Assembly: GCF_004833285.1 (NCBI RefSeq)
Contig: NZ_STFG01000007.1
Location: 94,720-158,719 of the forward strand
Direction: 5' to 3'
DNA: 64,000 nt
Source: Lampropedia puyangensis
Lineage (GTDB): Bacteria; Pseudomonadota; Gammaproteobacteria; Burkholderiales; Burkholderiaceae_C
The notes beneath the pieces are model-generated. The model searched no databases. It was not told where the DNA came from and saw only the letters and a list, made by a program, of their open reading frames with translations. Positions 1 through 10,926 of this stretch are shown in pieces (position 1 is the first letter of the stretch; every line of letters begins with the position of its first letter). The position numbers and the translations under genes were made by a program.

Positions 1-3000
1 GGCCATCAGCCGTGGTCACACTGGTTAAGCCACCAGGGCTGCCGTTTGGATTGAAAGGATACTGTTCAGTGGCTTGCCCGGCATGGTCTACATAGCGCAT
101 GGCAGCAATCACCTCCTGCGGGTTGCCTTGACGGCTGAAGTTGGCATAGCCCTCACCATGCGCTACCACCACAGGCAAACGGCTACCTGCCATGCCTTGC
201 AAGAACAGGCTTGGAGATTCAAGAATTTCAACCTGCGACAAACGCGCCTCAAACCGCTCACTGCGATTGGTCGTAAAGCGTGGCCATGCCTGCGCCCCCG
301 GAATGATCGAGGCCAGCTCTGCAAACATTTGGCAGCCATTGCAAACGCCCAAACCGAAGGTATCGTTGCGCGCAAAAAATGCGGCAAACTGCTCTGCCAC
401 ACGTGGATTGAACGTGATGGAGCGTGCCCAACCGACACCAGCGCCTAAGGTATCACCATAGCTGAAGCCGCCACAGGCCACCACGCCTTGGAAACCAGCC
501 AGCTGCTCGCGCCCACTTTGCAAATCAGTCATGTGCACATCAACGGCATCAAAACCCGCTTCGCTGAATGCATAGGCCATTTCAATATGCGAATTCACGC
601 CCTGCTCACGCAGGATTGCAACCTTGGGCTGTGCTTTACCAATATAAGGAGCCCCAATATCTTGCGCTGGATCGAATGTCAGATGCACAGAAAGCCCCGG
701 ATCACTCAATTGGCCTGCTGCAGCGTGCTCTTGGTCTGCACAATCGGCATTGTCACGCTCACGTGCAATTTTCCAGCTCACGCTATCCCAAACCTGGAAC
801 AGGTCATACAAATCCGCTGAGAATACATTTTTGGTATCGCGCCAAATTTGCAACTGACCTTTACCATCGTCCAGCGGCGCTTGGATGGGGCGCGTCTTTC
901 CAATGAAATGGCTGTGCTTAGACAGACCAAACTCACGCAGCGTCTGCATCACGTCATTGCGATCAGCAGTGCGCACTTGCAACACCACACCCAACTCTTC
1001 ATTGAACAGCGCCTTGAGTGTCAACTCCTCACGGCGCGCGCTGATTTGCTGTGCCCAGTTCTTGGCATCGCCGTATTCGGCCTTGCTGTCTGCAATGCCA
1101 TCGCCTTCCGTGATGAGCATGTCCACATTCAACGCCACACCCACATGGCCAGCAAAGGCCATTTCAGCCACAGCAGCCAACAAGCCACCATCGCTGCGGT
1201 CGTGGTAAGCCAAAAGCTGGCCTTGCTTGCGCAGGGCATTGACAGCATCTACCAAGCGAATGAGGTCTTGCGGGTCATCAAGATCCGGGGTTTCGCCACC
1301 ACTTTGCCCCAGCACCTGTGCCAGCATGCTGCCGCCCATGCGGTTGCGGCCCATGCCCAAATCCACCAGCACCAAGGTAGTGTCTGCCTCTTCGGTATTG
1401 AGTTGTGGTGTCAAGGTGCCAGAGACATCAGGCAAGGTGCAAAACGCACTGGCGATGAGTGTGACTGGCGAAGTCACTTTTTTCGATTCACCCTCGTGCT
1501 GCCAGACGGTGCGCATCGACAAGCTGTCTTTCCCCACTGGGATAGACACCCCTAATGCAGGACACAACTCCATCCCTACGGCTTTAACGGTTGCATAAAG
1601 ATCGGCATCTTCGCCTGCCTCACCACAGGCGGCCATCCAGTTAGCTGACAACTTCACGCGCCCCAATTCAATGGGCGCTGCCAGCAAGTTGGTGATCGCT
1701 TCAGCAATCGCCAAACGCCCAGATGCTGGCGCATTGATAGCCGCGACCGGGCTGCGCTCGCCCATAGCCATGGCCTCACCAGCCAAGCTCTTGAAATCAG
1801 CCAACGTCACGGCCACATCAGCCACCGGCACTTGCCAAGGTCCCACCATCTGGTCGCGATGGGTCAAACCGCCCACGGCACGGTCCCCAATGGTGATCAA
1901 AAAACGTTTACTGGCCACAGTCGGATGGCTCAGAATTTGAATCACTGCCTCTTGCAACTGCACGCCATCGACATTCAACGGCTCAGCCTTTTTGTTGACG
2001 GTTTGCACATCACGGTGCATTTTTGGGGGTTTGCCCAACAACACGTTCATAGGCATATCCACGGGCTGTGGCACCTCTGGGTGCTCAGCATCAACCAATT
2101 CCAGTTGCCGCACCTCTGTGGCCACGCCGATCACCGCATAGGGGCTACGCTCGCGCTTGCACAAAGCATCGAAACGATCAATGGCTGCTGCATCAATGGC
2201 CAGCACATAGCGCTCCTGACTTTCATTGCTCCAGATTTCTTTGGGCGACAAACCAGACTCTTCCAGCTGCACTTTGCGCAAGTCAAAACGCGCACCACGA
2301 CCAGCATCGTTGGTCAATTCAGGAAACGCGTTAGACAAGCCGCCTGCGCCCACATCATGAATAGCCAAAATGGGGTTCTCAGCGCCCAGTTGCCAGCATT
2401 GGTTAATCACTTCTTGCGCACGGCGTTCAATCTCCGGATTGCCGCGTTGCACGGAGTCGAAGTCCAAATCAGCAGCATTCGTGCCGGTAGCCAAAGACGA
2501 GGCAGCACCACCGCCCATGCCAATACGCATCCCCGGCCCACCCAACTGCACCAGCAAGGTACCGGCAGGAAACTCGATTTTTTTGGTCTGGGTCGCATCA
2601 ATCTGCCCCAAACCACCAGCGATCATGATGGGTTTGTGAAAACCACGCTGCACGCCGCACACCTCTTGCTCGTACTCGCGGAAATATCCGGTCAAGTTGG
2701 GGCGGCCAAATTCATTATTAAATGCAGCACCTCCCAATGGCCCTTCAATCATGATCTGCAACGGGCTGGCAATGTGCTCAGGCTTGCCCCCGGGCTGGTC
2801 AGACAGACCATCCCACAGCTTCGACACGGTGAACCCCGTCATCCCGGCTTTGGGTTTCGAGCCACGCCCTGTGGCCCCTTCATCCCGAATTTCACCGCCC
2901 GCGCCGGTAGAAGCGCCAGGAAAAGGAGAAATGGCGGTGGGGTGGTTGTGCGTTTCCACCTTCATCAGAATATGGTGCACCGCCTCATCACGTGTGTACT

Positions 3001-3886
3001 GGCGCGGTTTGTCACCACTGTCGGCACGCGCGACAAAACGCTCAATGGCATTGCCTTCCATGATGGAAGCATTGTCTGAATAGGCCACCACCGTGAACTC
3101 AGGCCGTAACTGGTGCGTATTGCGAATCATCGCAAACAAGCTCTTGTCTTGCGCCTGACCATCAATCGTGAAATCAGCATTGAAAATTTTATGGCGACAG
3201 TGTTCGCTATTGGCCTGCGCAAACATCATCAACTCCACATCGGTGGGGTTGCGCCCTAACTGCGTAAAAGCTTGCAGCAGGTAGTCAATTTCATCATCTG
3301 CCAACGCCAAGCCCCAATTGCGGTTAGCCGCTTCTAGTGCTGCATGCCCGCCACCGAGCACATCCACCGTTTCCAAGGCTGCCGCAGGCAGGTTATCGAA
3401 CAAAGTATTGGCCTGCTGGCGATCACGCAAGGCAGATTCGGTCATGCGATCATGCAGCAGTGCAGCCACTTGTTGCCACTGGGCTTCGCTGAGGGCGTCA
3501 ACCTTGCCGAGCAAGCTTTTTTTCAACCCAATACGGTATTCAACCGCACGTTCAATACGCTTAACAGCCAAGCCACAATTGTGGGCAATGTCAGTTGCTT
3601 TTGACGCCCAAGGACTCACAGTCCCCACGCGAGGGGTGACCAAAACCACGGCCGCATGCTCTGGCAACAGCGCAGTTTGATCAAACGGCTCCCCATACTG
3701 AAGCAACTGTGCAGCTTGCGCCAACAGGCCGGCCTCTGCAGCACCATCGGTAACCACAAAGTGCAGATACCGTGCTTGAACTTGTTCAATCTTGGGGTGA
3801 ATGGCCTGCAACAAAGGCAGGAGTTTCTGGATACGGAATGCACTCAAGGCATTGCCGCCCTCAAGCTGGGTGATGGACAAAGACAC
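1..3886 (-). CDS. purL: Phosphoribosylformylglycinamidine synthase, partial
   Basis: Large single-chain FGAM synthase, converting FGAR, glutamine and ATP to FGAM in purine synthesis. The gene runs off the left edge and lacks only about the last 30 codons: the final visible residues match the conserved stretch just before the C-terminus (NPNGSPGG). The glutaminase domain is intact, with the nucleophile Cys in GVCNGCQM at about residue 1182 (codon at 341-343), which is in frame with the chosen start, so there is no net frameshift. The start is a GTG at 3886 giving [17 protein letters not shown], with a weak AGGCGAG upstream; no ATG lies between it and the upstream in-frame stop at 3977-3979. 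The length (over 1,295 codons) fits the family. A terminator separates it from the upstream peptidase gene, so it probably has its own promoter. Confidence 0.95.
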   Translation of the reverse strand, partial: MSLSITQLEGGNALSAFRIQKLLPLLQAIHPKIEQVQARYLHFVVTDGAAEAGLLAQAAQLLQYGEPFDQTALLPEHAAVVLVTPRVGTVSPWASKATDIAHNCGLAVKRIERAVEYRIGLKKSLLGKVDALSEAQWQQVAALLHDRMTESALRDRQQANTLFDNLPAAALETVDVLGGGHAALEAANRNWGLALADDEIDYLLQAFTQLGRNPTDVELMMFAQANSEHCRHKIFNADFTIDGQAQDKSLFAMIRNTHQLRPEFTVVAYSDNASIMEGNAIERFVARADSGDKPRQYTRDEAVHHILMKVETHNHPTAISPFPGASTGAGGEIRDEGATGRGSKPKAGMTGFTVSKLWDGLSDQPGGKPEHIASPLQIMIEGPLGGAAFNNEFGRPNLTGYFREYEQEVCGVQRGFHKPIMIAGGLGQIDATQTKKIEFPAGTLLVQLGGPGMRIGMGGGAASSLATGTNAADLDFDSVQRGNPEIERRAQEVINQCWQLGAENPILAIHDVGAGGLSNAFPELTNDAGRGARFDLRKVQLEESGLSPKEIWSNESQERYVLAIDAAAIDRFDALCKRERSPYAVIGVATEVRQLELVDAEHPEVPQPVDMPMNVLLGKPPKMHRDVQTVNKKAEPLNVDGVQLQEAVIQILSHPTVASKRFLITIGDRAVGGLTHRDQMVGPWQVPVADVAVTLADFKSLAGEAMAMGERSPVAAINAPASGRLAIAEAITNLLAAPIELGRVKLSANWMAACGEAGEDADLYATVKAVGMELCPALGVSIPVGKDSLSMRTVWQHEGESKKVTSPVTLIASAFCTLPDVSGTLTPQLNTEEADTTLVLVDLGMGRNRMGGSMLAQVLGQSGGETPDLDDPQDLIRLVDAVNALRKQGQLLAYHDRSDGGLLAAVAEMAFAGHVGVALNVDMLITEGDGIADSKAEYGDAKNWAQQISARREELTLKALFNEELGVVLQVRTADRNDVMQTLREFGLSKHSHFIGKTRPIQAPLDDGKGQLQIWRDTKNVFSADLYDLFQVWDSVSWKIARERDNADCADQEHAAAGQLSDPGLSVHLTFDPAQDIGAPYIGKAQPKVAILREQGVNSHIEMAYAFSEAGFDAVDVHMTDLQSGREQLAGFQGVVACGGFSYGDTLGAGVGWARSITFNPRVAEQFAAFFARNDTFGLGVCNGCQMFAELASIIPGAQAWPRFTTNRSERFEARLSQVEILESPSLFLQGMAGSRLPVVVAHGEGYANFSRQGNPQEVIAAMRYVDHAGQATEQYPFNPNGSPGGLTSVTTADG

Positions 3887-4008
3887 AAACTCGCCTAGTA
3901 GAAGTGGGGGAACACGCGCAATCTCAGCACCAGCAGCACTTGCGTGCAAAGGCCGTTGATTACCAAAGCCGCCATTTTACGAAAAGCCACCATCACATGG
4001 GCAAACAA

Positions 4009-4039
4009 AAAGCCCCTGCGTGCAAACAACAGGGGCTTT
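4009..4039 (-). terminator. Rho-independent terminator after the M23 peptidase gene
   Basis: Ten-base inverted repeat, AAAGCCCCTG (4009-4018) and CAGGGGCTTT (4030-4039), with an 11-base loop. Read on the minus strand the stem is followed by a T-rich run. It lies about 60 bases past the peptidase stop codon and ahead of purL, so it should isolate the two genes. Confidence 0.85.
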
Positions 4040-4098
4040 CTTGTTTTTAAAGCAGACTAACAAGCAGCAGCTGAAATGCCAATGTCACATTGGCGCGC

Positions 4099-5493
4099 TT
4101 ACTCCGCGCTGGCTTGCATCATCAATGGGGCCACTTCAAACTTCAAACGCGTCGCTTCAGCCAAAGCGTCAAATCGTTGTTTGATCTCTTTAGCAATTGG
4201 AGCAGCTGCCGCACTTTCACGCGCAATGATTTGCGGATCCTTAAATTCGCCGTTCACGCGGAACTCGAAATGCAAGTGAGGGCCCGTAGACATCCCTGTA
4301 GAGCCCACCGCACCAATGAGTTGACCTTGAGAGATTTTTTCACCCGTAGCGACATCACGGCGGCTCATATGGGCATACACGGTCACTCGCCCTTGCCCGT
4401 GGTCGACGTAAACAACATTGCCGTAACTATTGCTCCACCCTGATTGCTGGACAACCCCATCACCAATGGAGCGAATCGGCGTCCCCGTGGTGGCGGCGTA
4501 GTCAATCCCATTGTGATTGCGCCATGTTTTCTTAATGGGGTGGAAACGGCTGCCAAACGTGCTGGATACACGAGAGAACTCCAACGGAGAAGCCAAAAAC
4601 GCCCGCCGCAAGTTAGAGCCATCAAGCGCGTAGTAAGCACCTTTGGCGTTATCGCTTTCCTGGAACCACAGTGCTTGGTATGCCTTACCCTTGTTCACCA
4701 CCTCAGCACTGAGCACTCGACCGCTGCGCAATGGCTCTCCATCGGCCTCAAGCGCTTCATACACCACAGTGAAGGTATCACCTTTACGTAAATCTTTATG
4801 GAAGTTCACGTTGGTGGAGAACATCTCGGCTAACTGAATGGCAACCGGATCAGGCAAGTTCGCAGCATCTGCAGCAGCGAACAAAGAGCTTTGAATCACT
4901 CCACTGGCCAAACGTGACGTTTTGGTCAATTCACCTTGATCCAATTGGGCCTCAAACCCATCAATCTTATCGCTTTGCTGAATCGTCAAGCGCTGAAAGT
5001 TGCCACTGTCATCCGTCACCCACCGCACGGTCAAACGTTGCAACTCAAAATTGTTATTCACCTCCGCAGTCACGAAACGACCGTGCCGTCCCCACACGTT
5101 TTGGTGTACCAAATTATTGCGACGCAAGAATGCAGCGGCAGCAGGATCGTTCACACCTAAGCGCTCGAGCAAGCTCTCTGCGGTGTCATTTGATCTTAGG
5201 CGGTCACTGCGATAAAGCAAAAAATCGTGCTGACCAACCAACGAGGAAAGATTCTTGCCAGCCATCAAAGATGGCACATCGTTGCTCACCAAGCGCTGGT
5301 AGACCACTTCGCCTTCATCAGCCTGTAAGTTTGCCACCGCAAAAGCGCCACCGCCACCCAACAAAAAGAGGCCACATAATGCAGCCATCAATTTTTGTGT
5401 AGTGGAAAAAATCGCAGGTCGCGCAACCTGCTCCGCTTGGATGGAAGCGATCAAATCAGCACGGCTTTGGGCTTGAGACTGTTCGGAATTCAA
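4099..5493 (-). CDS. M23 family murein DD-endopeptidase, membrane anchored
   Basis: Predicted LytM/MepM-type peptidase that would cut peptidoglycan cross-links in the periplasm. The 464-residue protein has a cytoplasmic N-terminus, one hydrophobic segment at about residues 35-54, a long OapA/Csd3-like middle region and a C-terminal M23 domain. Zinc and catalytic motifs are present: HNGID near residue 326 and HLHFE near 405. The start appears to be TTG at 5493, preceded by AGGA eight bases away; the next in-frame ATG falls inside the membrane segment. It is divergent from tyrS. Whether it acts as an endopeptidase or as an amidase activator cannot be told from sequence alone, although the intact metal ligands favour activity. 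Confidence 0.88.
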   Translation of the reverse strand: MNSEQSQAQSRADLIASIQAEQVARPAIFSTTQKLMAALCGLFLLGGGGAFAVANLQADEGEVVYQRLVSNDVPSLMAGKNLSSLVGQHDFLLYRSDRLRSNDTAESLLERLGVNDPAAAAFLRRNNLVHQNVWGRHGRFVTAEVNNNFELQRLTVRWVTDDSGNFQRLTIQQSDKIDGFEAQLDQGELTKTSRLASGVIQSSLFAAADAANLPDPVAIQLAEMFSTNVNFHKDLRKGDTFTVVYEALEADGEPLRSGRVLSAEVVNKGKAYQALWFQESDNAKGAYYALDGSNLRRAFLASPLEFSRVSSTFGSRFHPIKKTWRNHNGIDYAATTGTPIRSIGDGVVQQSGWSNSYGNVVYVDHGQGRVTVYAHMSRRDVATGEKISQGQLIGAVGSTGMSTGPHLHFEFRVNGEFKDPQIIARESAAAAPIAKEIKQRFDALAEATRLKFEVAPLMMQASAE

Positions 5494-5833
5494 GGGATAG
5501 TTCCTGACACAAAGATCCTGTCAAACACACCTCAGAGCAAGACAACGTCAAGCAGCCACCGGACCCGGACTATCGGCGGTCAATACACCTCCCACAAAGT
5601 GCATGACCTGCTCGAACTAACGGTACTGCAGCTCCATTGGCATTAGGCGAAGAGCTGGCTTGGGCACTACCGCAAAACCAACATCCCCGCCATGACAGGC
5701 TGGAAAGAATTCAAAAAAAACGAGAGCAAAGCTCATCAGAAGCCTTAGCTTCCATACAATAAGCCCGCTAAAACATTGGCAGTATAGTCATATTTGGCTG
5801 TTCGCCAAATACTTCAGCATTTTGGAATACTTT
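5494..5833. other. Divergent intergenic region, M23 peptidase / tyrS
   Basis: About 340 bases with no convincing gene. It must hold both promoters. A TACAAT at 5755-5760 is a possible -10 for tyrS, but no good -35 lies 17 bases upstream, so this is weak. No tRNA, T-box or other leader fold was recognised. Confidence 0.4.
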
Positions 5834-7069
5834 ATGCCAGAAACTCAAAATCAAGCCTCCACCATCAACCCAGCACTTGAAGAGGCCATGGCCATCAGCC
5901 TGCGCGGTGTGGACGAGCTGTTGCCCCGCGAAGACTGGCTCAAAAAACTGCAGCGCGCGCAATCGACAGGCATTCCCCTGCGGATCAAGCTGGGGCTGGA
6001 CCCCACGGCCCCCGATATCCATTTGGGCCACACTGTCGTGCTCAATAAAATGCGCCAGTTGCAAAACCTGGGGCATCAGGTGATTTTCCTGATTGGTGAC
6101 TTCACCAGTTTGATTGGTGATCCCTCTGGCCGTAATTCCACACGTCCGCCGCTGACAGAAGAGCAAATCAAACACAACGCCCAAACCTATTACCAGCAAG
6201 CCAGTTTGGTTCTGGACCCCGAAAAAACCGAAATTCGCTACAACAGCGAATGGTGCAATGGGCTCGGCTCTACCGGCATGATTCAACTGGCGGCCAAATA
6301 CACGGTTGCCCGCATGATGGAACGTGACGACTTTCACAAACGGTTTCACAGTGGACAGTCCATCAGCATTCACGAATTCCTTTATCCATTGATGCAGGGC
6401 TACGACTCAGTCGCTCTGAAGTCTGACCTCGAACTCGGCGGCACCGACCAGAAATTCAATTTGTTGATGGGACGCCATCTCCAGCAAGAATACGGCCAAG
6501 AACCGCAATGCGTTTTGACCATGCCGCTACTGGTTGGGCTTGACGGCGTGGACAAAATGTCCAAATCCAAGAACAACTACATTGGAATCACCGAAGAGGC
6601 CAATGCCATGTTTGCGAAAACGCTGTCAATCTCTGATGACTTGATGTGGGATTGGTACACCTTGCTGTCGTTTCGCTCACTGGATGAGATTGCAGAGCTC
6701 AAAGCACAAGTGCAGCAAGGCCGCAATCCGAAGGATGCCAAAGTCTTGCTGGCCAAAGAAATCACTACGCGCTTTCACTCCGCAGCCGCAGCCGAAGCTG
6801 CTGAGCAAGACTTCATTAACCGCAGCAAAGGGGGCATCCCTGATGACATTCCTGAAGTCACGCTCAGCGGCGCGCCTTTGGGCATTGGCCAACTGCTCAA
6901 GTCTGCCGGTTTGACAGCATCCACTGGTGAAGGCAATCGGCTCATTGATGGCGGAGGTGTCCGCGTGGATGGCGCAGCCATCAGCGACCGAGGACTCAAA
7001 CTGGAGTCAGGTACCTACGTCGTTCAGGTTGGCAAACGCAAGTTCGCCCGCGTTACGCTTGCAAACTAA
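5834..7069 (+). CDS. tyrS: Tyrosyl-tRNA synthetase
   Basis: Class I aminoacyl-tRNA synthetase that charges tRNA-Tyr. Of 411 residues, the Rossmann catalytic domain carries the HIGH-like HLGHT at residues 63-67 and KMSKS beginning at residue 241. A C-terminal S4-like RNA-binding domain ends in the RKFARV stretch. The ATG at 5834 was chosen over an in-frame TTG four codons upstream, because the protein starts naturally at MPETQNQ and GGA lies just ahead. The HLGH form and the length match the TyrS type common in proteobacteria (TyrZ-like) rather than E. coli TyrS. It is a single-gene unit, and 130 bases separate it from the cobalamin cluster. Confidence 0.96.
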   Translation: MPETQNQASTINPALEEAMAISLRGVDELLPREDWLKKLQRAQSTGIPLRIKLGLDPTAPDIHLGHTVVLNKMRQLQNLGHQVIFLIGDFTSLIGDPSGRNSTRPPLTEEQIKHNAQTYYQQASLVLDPEKTEIRYNSEWCNGLGSTGMIQLAAKYTVARMMERDDFHKRFHSGQSISIHEFLYPLMQGYDSVALKSDLELGGTDQKFNLLMGRHLQQEYGQEPQCVLTMPLLVGLDGVDKMSKSKNNYIGITEEANAMFAKTLSISDDLMWDWYTLLSFRSLDEIAELKAQVQQGRNPKDAKVLLAKEITTRFHSAAAAEAAEQDFINRSKGGIPDDIPEVTLSGAPLGIGQLLKSAGLTASTGEGNRLIDGGGVRVDGAAISDRGLKLESGTYVVQVGKRKFARVTLAN

Positions 7070-7200
7070 GCACATGCACTGCAGGCCCATGTGCCCACTG
7101 GGTCTGCACTGAACAGCCTGAGCCCTCCCATTCAAGCTGTCCATCCCCCTAGGCTGACTACCAGCACTGCGTTATTGGTCTTCTACCTTGTGCTTGTGCC

Positions 7201-8547
7201 ATGATGAATGCCATGACCTCCCTCCCCTCCATCCAAGGCTGGTGCCCCAGCAGTTGGCAGCCCATGCATGCTGCCGACGGTTGGATCGTGCGTGTTCGTC
7301 CGCCTATGGCTCGGCTTACTCTGGTGCAGGCCCAACAACTTGCCCAATGCGCATTGGCATTCGGTGATCCCATGCTAGAACTGTCCCGACGGGGCAACTG
7401 GCAACTGCGTGGAGTGCAAGAAAAACATCTTCCTGCGCTGTTGCACACGCTGGTTAAGGCCAATCTGGCCAGTGCAAATGCACAAACAGATGCACTACCT
7501 GCCGTGCTTTGCACACCGTGGTACAAACAAAATGATGTAACCCACCAACTGGCACAACGGTTAGAAGCTGCCATTGCGACCACCCCGACATTGGGTGCGC
7601 TGCCTTCTAAATTCGGCTTTGCTGTCGACGATCCCGAGTGCAGCTTGCACTATACCCCTGCCGACATTCGCCTATGGCATGACGGCCAGCGCTATTGGCT
7701 CCACCCTGATGGATTACGCCTAGGCACGGCCCCCGCATGCTTAACCGCCACATCGCCAGACACCATCGTGCAGCAGGCTTTGGCATTGGCCGCGTGGTTT
7801 ATCAACATCACCCCATCGCACGCGGCTACACACACGCCCCAAACAAGCATTCAGCGTGCACGCCGCATGCGCCATGCCGCCACGCAGCTATTGCACGCCC
7901 CTCTTTGGCAAGGGCAATGGCAAAGCCCTTGTTTTGCGGGCACAGCAATGCCGCCCCACACCACCGAACAAGAAATGCGTGCGCGCCCCGGCTTCATTGC
8001 CAATTGGGGCCAATTGGTTGCAGCCCCACTAGGCAGGGTCAGCGCGCGAGCTTTGGCACAGTTAGCACAGTGGCTGCAGCAACACCGTCCAGACACCATG
8101 CTGCACACAACACCCTGGCGCATGTTGCTCATTACCTCACTGCAGCCCTTTCATTTGGCACAGTGGCGCTGCAGTGGGCTGCATCAATCCGATGATTGGA
8201 TCACCCAAGCACAAGACCCCCGCCTGCGTGTGTTCGCATGCTCTGGCCAGCCTCACTGCCCCCAAGCCCTGGCCCCTACCCAGCCACTGGCACTGAAACT
8301 CGCAGATAATGTGCCGCCCGGTTGGCAGCTGCATGTCAGCGGCTGCGCTAAAGCCTGTGCACAGCCAACCAACGCGCAGCGTACCCTCACATTGACGGCC
8401 GTTACTCCGCCATCAACTGAAAGTAACGCCCAAGCATCCGCGTGGTTCTCCATCCAAAGACCTGCCACCGCTCCCATTCATTGGCCCACTGTGCATGCAC
8501 AAGCCCTTTGCGAGCAGCCTGATTTATTGTTTGACTCTCCGCCATGA
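7201..8547 (+). CDS. cobG: Precorrin-3B synthase
   Basis: Oxygen-dependent enzyme of the aerobic cobalamin pathway: it hydroxylates precorrin-3A at C20 and forms the gamma-lactone, using an Fe-S cluster. The 448-residue protein resembles the nitrite/sulfite reductase superfamily. It carries the expected cluster ligands, C347 and C353 (CSGQPHC) and C382 and C386 (SGCAKAC), and opens with the typical GWCPSSW...IVRVRPP region. It is the first gene of a rightward run and overlaps cobH by four bases (ATGA). Three in-frame ATGs cluster at the start (7201, 7204, 7213) with no clear Shine-Dalgarno, so the exact start is uncertain. Its presence marks this as the oxygen-requiring route. Confidence 0.93.
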   Translation: MMNAMTSLPSIQGWCPSSWQPMHAADGWIVRVRPPMARLTLVQAQQLAQCALAFGDPMLELSRRGNWQLRGVQEKHLPALLHTLVKANLASANAQTDALPAVLCTPWYKQNDVTHQLAQRLEAAIATTPTLGALPSKFGFAVDDPECSLHYTPADIRLWHDGQRYWLHPDGLRLGTAPACLTATSPDTIVQQALALAAWFINITPSHAATHTPQTSIQRARRMRHAATQLLHAPLWQGQWQSPCFAGTAMPPHTTEQEMRARPGFIANWGQLVAAPLGRVSARALAQLAQWLQQHRPDTMLHTTPWRMLLITSLQPFHLAQWRCSGLHQSDDWITQAQDPRLRVFACSGQPHCPQALAPTQPLALKLADNVPPGWQLHVSGCAKACAQPTNAQRTLTLTAVTPPSTESNAQASAWFSIQRPATAPIHWPTVHAQALCEQPDLLFDSPP

Positions 8548-9173
8548 GCCATCTTTACGAAACCGACGGTGCAGCCATTTACCGCCAGTCTTTTGCCACC
8601 ATCCGAAGCGAAGCAAACCTCTCGCGCTTCAATCCCATCGAAGAGCGTGTGGTGTGCCGCATGATCCATGCTGCCGGTTTTGTTCCGCTGGCAGATTCGG
8701 TGCATTTCTCACCCGATTTTGCAACCACTGCGCGGGCCGCTTTGCACGCAGGAGCGCCTATCTTGTGCGACGTCCGCATGGTCAGTGAAGGCATTACCCG
8801 CAAACGCCTGCCCGCCAACAACGCCATCATTTGCACCCTGCAAGACGAGCGCGTACCGGCATTGGCCGCGCAAATACACAACACCCGCAGCGCAGCAGCG
8901 ATTGCGCTGTGGGAAGAACATCTGCCTGGGGCCATTGTGGCCATTGGCAATGCCCCCACGGCTTTGTTTCACTTGCTCAATTTGCTGCAAGACCCCAGCT
9001 TTCCCCGACCTGCGGCCATCATTGGTTGCCCGGTCGGTTTTGTTGGCGCTGCCGAGTCCAAGCAAGCCCTTTGGGAGACTGCTCCCGTACCTTGCATGGT
9101 TGTAGAAGGACGTTTAGGTGGCTCAGCCATGACCGTGGCAGCCATCAATGCCTTGGCCTGCGATATCGAATAA
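8544..9173 (+). CDS. cobH: Precorrin-8X methylmutase
   Basis: Moves the C11 methyl group to C12, turning precorrin-8X into hydrogenobyrinic acid. At 209 residues it is the usual family length. The catalytic-His segment MIHAAG is present at about residue 40, along with the conserved GNAPTALF and GCPVGFVGAAESK blocks. The ATG overlaps the cobG stop, which suggests translational coupling. cobI starts 34 bases after its stop. Confidence 0.95.
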   Translation: MSHLYETDGAAIYRQSFATIRSEANLSRFNPIEERVVCRMIHAAGFVPLADSVHFSPDFATTARAALHAGAPILCDVRMVSEGITRKRLPANNAIICTLQDERVPALAAQIHNTRSAAAIALWEEHLPGAIVAIGNAPTALFHLLNLLQDPSFPRPAAIIGCPVGFVGAAESKQALWETAPVPCMVVEGRLGGSAMTVAAINALACDIE

Positions 9174-9207
9174 CAACACAAAGAGACTGCGACTACAGAA
9201 AGCCAAC

Positions 9208-9945
9208 ATGACAGGTAGCATCATTTGCGTAGGCCTTGGGCCTGGCGACCCAGAACTCATCAGCGTCAAGGCCGATCGGCTCTTGCGCTCTGCGCTGCAA
9301 GTGGCCTATTTTCGCAAACGGGGGCACAAAGGCAAAGCGCGCGAGTTGGTGGAAGGCATTCTCAACACCAACGCAACGGAATACCCGATGGAATACCCGG
9401 TCACCACCGAGATTCCACACACCCACCCCGACTATGGCGTGATGCTGCACAACTTCTACGAAGAATGGCAGCAACGCTTGTCTGCACTCGCCCAACAGGG
9501 TGACGTTATTGTGCTGTGTGAAGGCGATCCGTTTCTATACGGGTCTTTCATGCACCTGTATATTCGCCTGCGCGAAGCAGCCCTGGTGACCGTTGAAGTG
9601 CTGCCGGGCATTCCTGGCATGGTGGGCTGTTGGCATGCGACGGGCCAACCCATGACATGGGGCGATGACATCCTCAGCGTCATCCCAGCCACATTGCCAG
9701 CACAAGCCTTGCAGCATCACGTACAGCAAGCAGATGCACTGGTCATCATGAAAGTTGGCAGACGCCTGCCACACGTCAAAGCTGCATTGCAAGCAGCAGG
9801 TAAATTAGAGCAGGCGTGGTTGGTGATCAATGGCACCATGGCCGGTGAGCAAGTCATGCCACTGACCGAGGCCCCCGCACACTGCCCTTACTTTTCCATC
9901 ATCCTGGTACACGGCCATGGTCGCCGTCCCGGTTCTTTGGATTGA
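9208..9945 (+). CDS. cobI: Precorrin-2 C20-methyltransferase
   Basis: SAM-dependent methylation of precorrin-2 at C20, the entry step to the corrin branch. The 245-residue protein shows the tetrapyrrole methylase signature GLGPGDPELIS at the N-terminus and CEGDPFLYGSF in the middle. ATG 9208 was chosen over an upstream in-frame start at 9148 because the protein then begins at the conserved MTGSIICVGLGPGD and a purine-rich AAAGAG lies ahead; the longer form would overlap cobH. It is followed by cobJ after 10 bases. Confidence 0.95.
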   Translation: MTGSIICVGLGPGDPELISVKADRLLRSALQVAYFRKRGHKGKARELVEGILNTNATEYPMEYPVTTEIPHTHPDYGVMLHNFYEEWQQRLSALAQQGDVIVLCEGDPFLYGSFMHLYIRLREAALVTVEVLPGIPGMVGCWHATGQPMTWGDDILSVIPATLPAQALQHHVQQADALVIMKVGRRLPHVKAALQAAGKLEQAWLVINGTMAGEQVMPLTEAPAHCPYFSIILVHGHGRRPGSLD

Positions 9946-9955
9946 ACGCGTTCCT

Positions 9956-10759
9956 ATGAGCAGCACGCCTTCATCCCACGCCGGCTGGCTCCGCATCGTT
10001 GGGCTCGGCCCTGGTGACGGGACTCTCATCACACCTCAGGTGCATGCCTCTATTGCAGATGCCACCGACGCCTTGGGCTATTTCCCCTACGTTGAACGCC
10101 TGCAAGCAGAAGGGCACCTTAGCACCCACATTCGCCTGCATGCCAGCGACAACCGAGAGGAAATAGCCCGCGCACGCCACGCCTTACAGCTCGCCGCTAG
10201 CGGTGCCCGTGTATTAATGCTGTCCTCGGGTGATCCCGGCGTTTTTGCCATGGCTGCCGCTGTGTTTGAAGCACTGGATACTGCGGCAGAGGCAGACAAA
10301 AACACTTGGCTGCAAGTATCCATTGAAGTCCAACCTGGCATTACCGCCATGCTTGCTGCGGCTGCGCGCCTTGGCGCGCCATTAGGCCATGACTTTTGCG
10401 CTATCAATCTGTCCGATAACCTTAAGCCCTGGCCCATCATTGAGCAACGGCTGCGCTTGGCCGCGCAGGCCGATTTCGCGATGGCGTTTTACAACCCGCG
10501 CTCGCAGTCGCGTCCGACAGGTTTTATGCGCACACTGGACGTTCTACGTGAATGCTGCGAACCACAACGCTTGATCGCATTTGCACGCAACACCAGCCGC
10601 ATTGATGAGCGCTTAGTCGTTTGCACGCTGGCTGAAGCTACGCCAGAGATGGCCGATATGCGCACGCTTGTCATTGTCGGCAGCAGCCAGACCCGGCGCA
10701 TTGGCCCACACATCTACACCCCACGCAGCTATCCTGAGCTGCCACACTCAACACCATAA
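9956..10759 (+). CDS. cobJ: Precorrin-3B C17-methyltransferase
   Basis: SAM-dependent methyltransferase that methylates C17 and drives ring contraction to precorrin-4. The 267-residue protein has GLGPGDGTLITPQ, the SSGDPGVFAMA block and FYNPRS, all typical of CobJ/CbiH. ATG 9956 gives the family-like N-terminus; an in-frame GTG-type start at 9917 would overlap cobI by 29 bases. It is the last gene of the first cob run. The next 167 bases hold a ModE-like operator rather than continuing the run. Confidence 0.95.
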   Translation: MSSTPSSHAGWLRIVGLGPGDGTLITPQVHASIADATDALGYFPYVERLQAEGHLSTHIRLHASDNREEIARARHALQLAASGARVLMLSSGDPGVFAMAAAVFEALDTAAEADKNTWLQVSIEVQPGITAMLAAAARLGAPLGHDFCAINLSDNLKPWPIIEQRLRLAAQADFAMAFYNPRSQSRPTGFMRTLDVLRECCEPQRLIAFARNTSRIDERLVVCTLAEATPEMADMRTLVIVGSSQTRRIGPHIYTPRSYPELPHSTP

Positions 10760-10811
10760 CACTGCCACCTGTTGCTTCTGCAAAGCAGTGACCGCCCTGC
10801 TTCTTCACGGC

Positions 10812-10841
10812 ATTCGCTATATCCAAACAAATATAATGAAT
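10812..10841 (+). promoter_or_regulatory. ModE-like molybdate operator (Mo-box)
   Basis: Inverted repeat with arms ATTCGCTATAT (10812-10822) and ATATAATGAAT (10831-10841) around an 8-base spacer; 9 of 11 arm positions are complementary. It closely resembles the CGnTATAT-N6/8-ATATAnCG ModE boxes known from enterobacterial modA promoters. A TATAAT (10832-10837) lies inside the right arm, so a bound repressor would block the -10. It sits 86 bases upstream of modA. Confidence 0.75.
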
Positions 10842-10926
10842 ACCTTCGTAGCTCAACGCCAACACCTCGCATCAATCCACATCTGATGCCCCGGCAAGTC
10901 ACCCATTCCTTCAGGAAAACGCCCAC

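Noticed and set aside
1832..3079. Long plus-strand frame (415 codons) opposite purL
   Set aside because: It lies fully antisense to a clear purL frame, has no family resemblance and many His/Gln-rich runs typical of a shadow frame.
7070..7200. Cobalamin riboswitch before cobG
   Set aside because: Only 130 bases, with no B12-box-like consensus; a small GCACATG/CATGTGC repeat is all that is seen.
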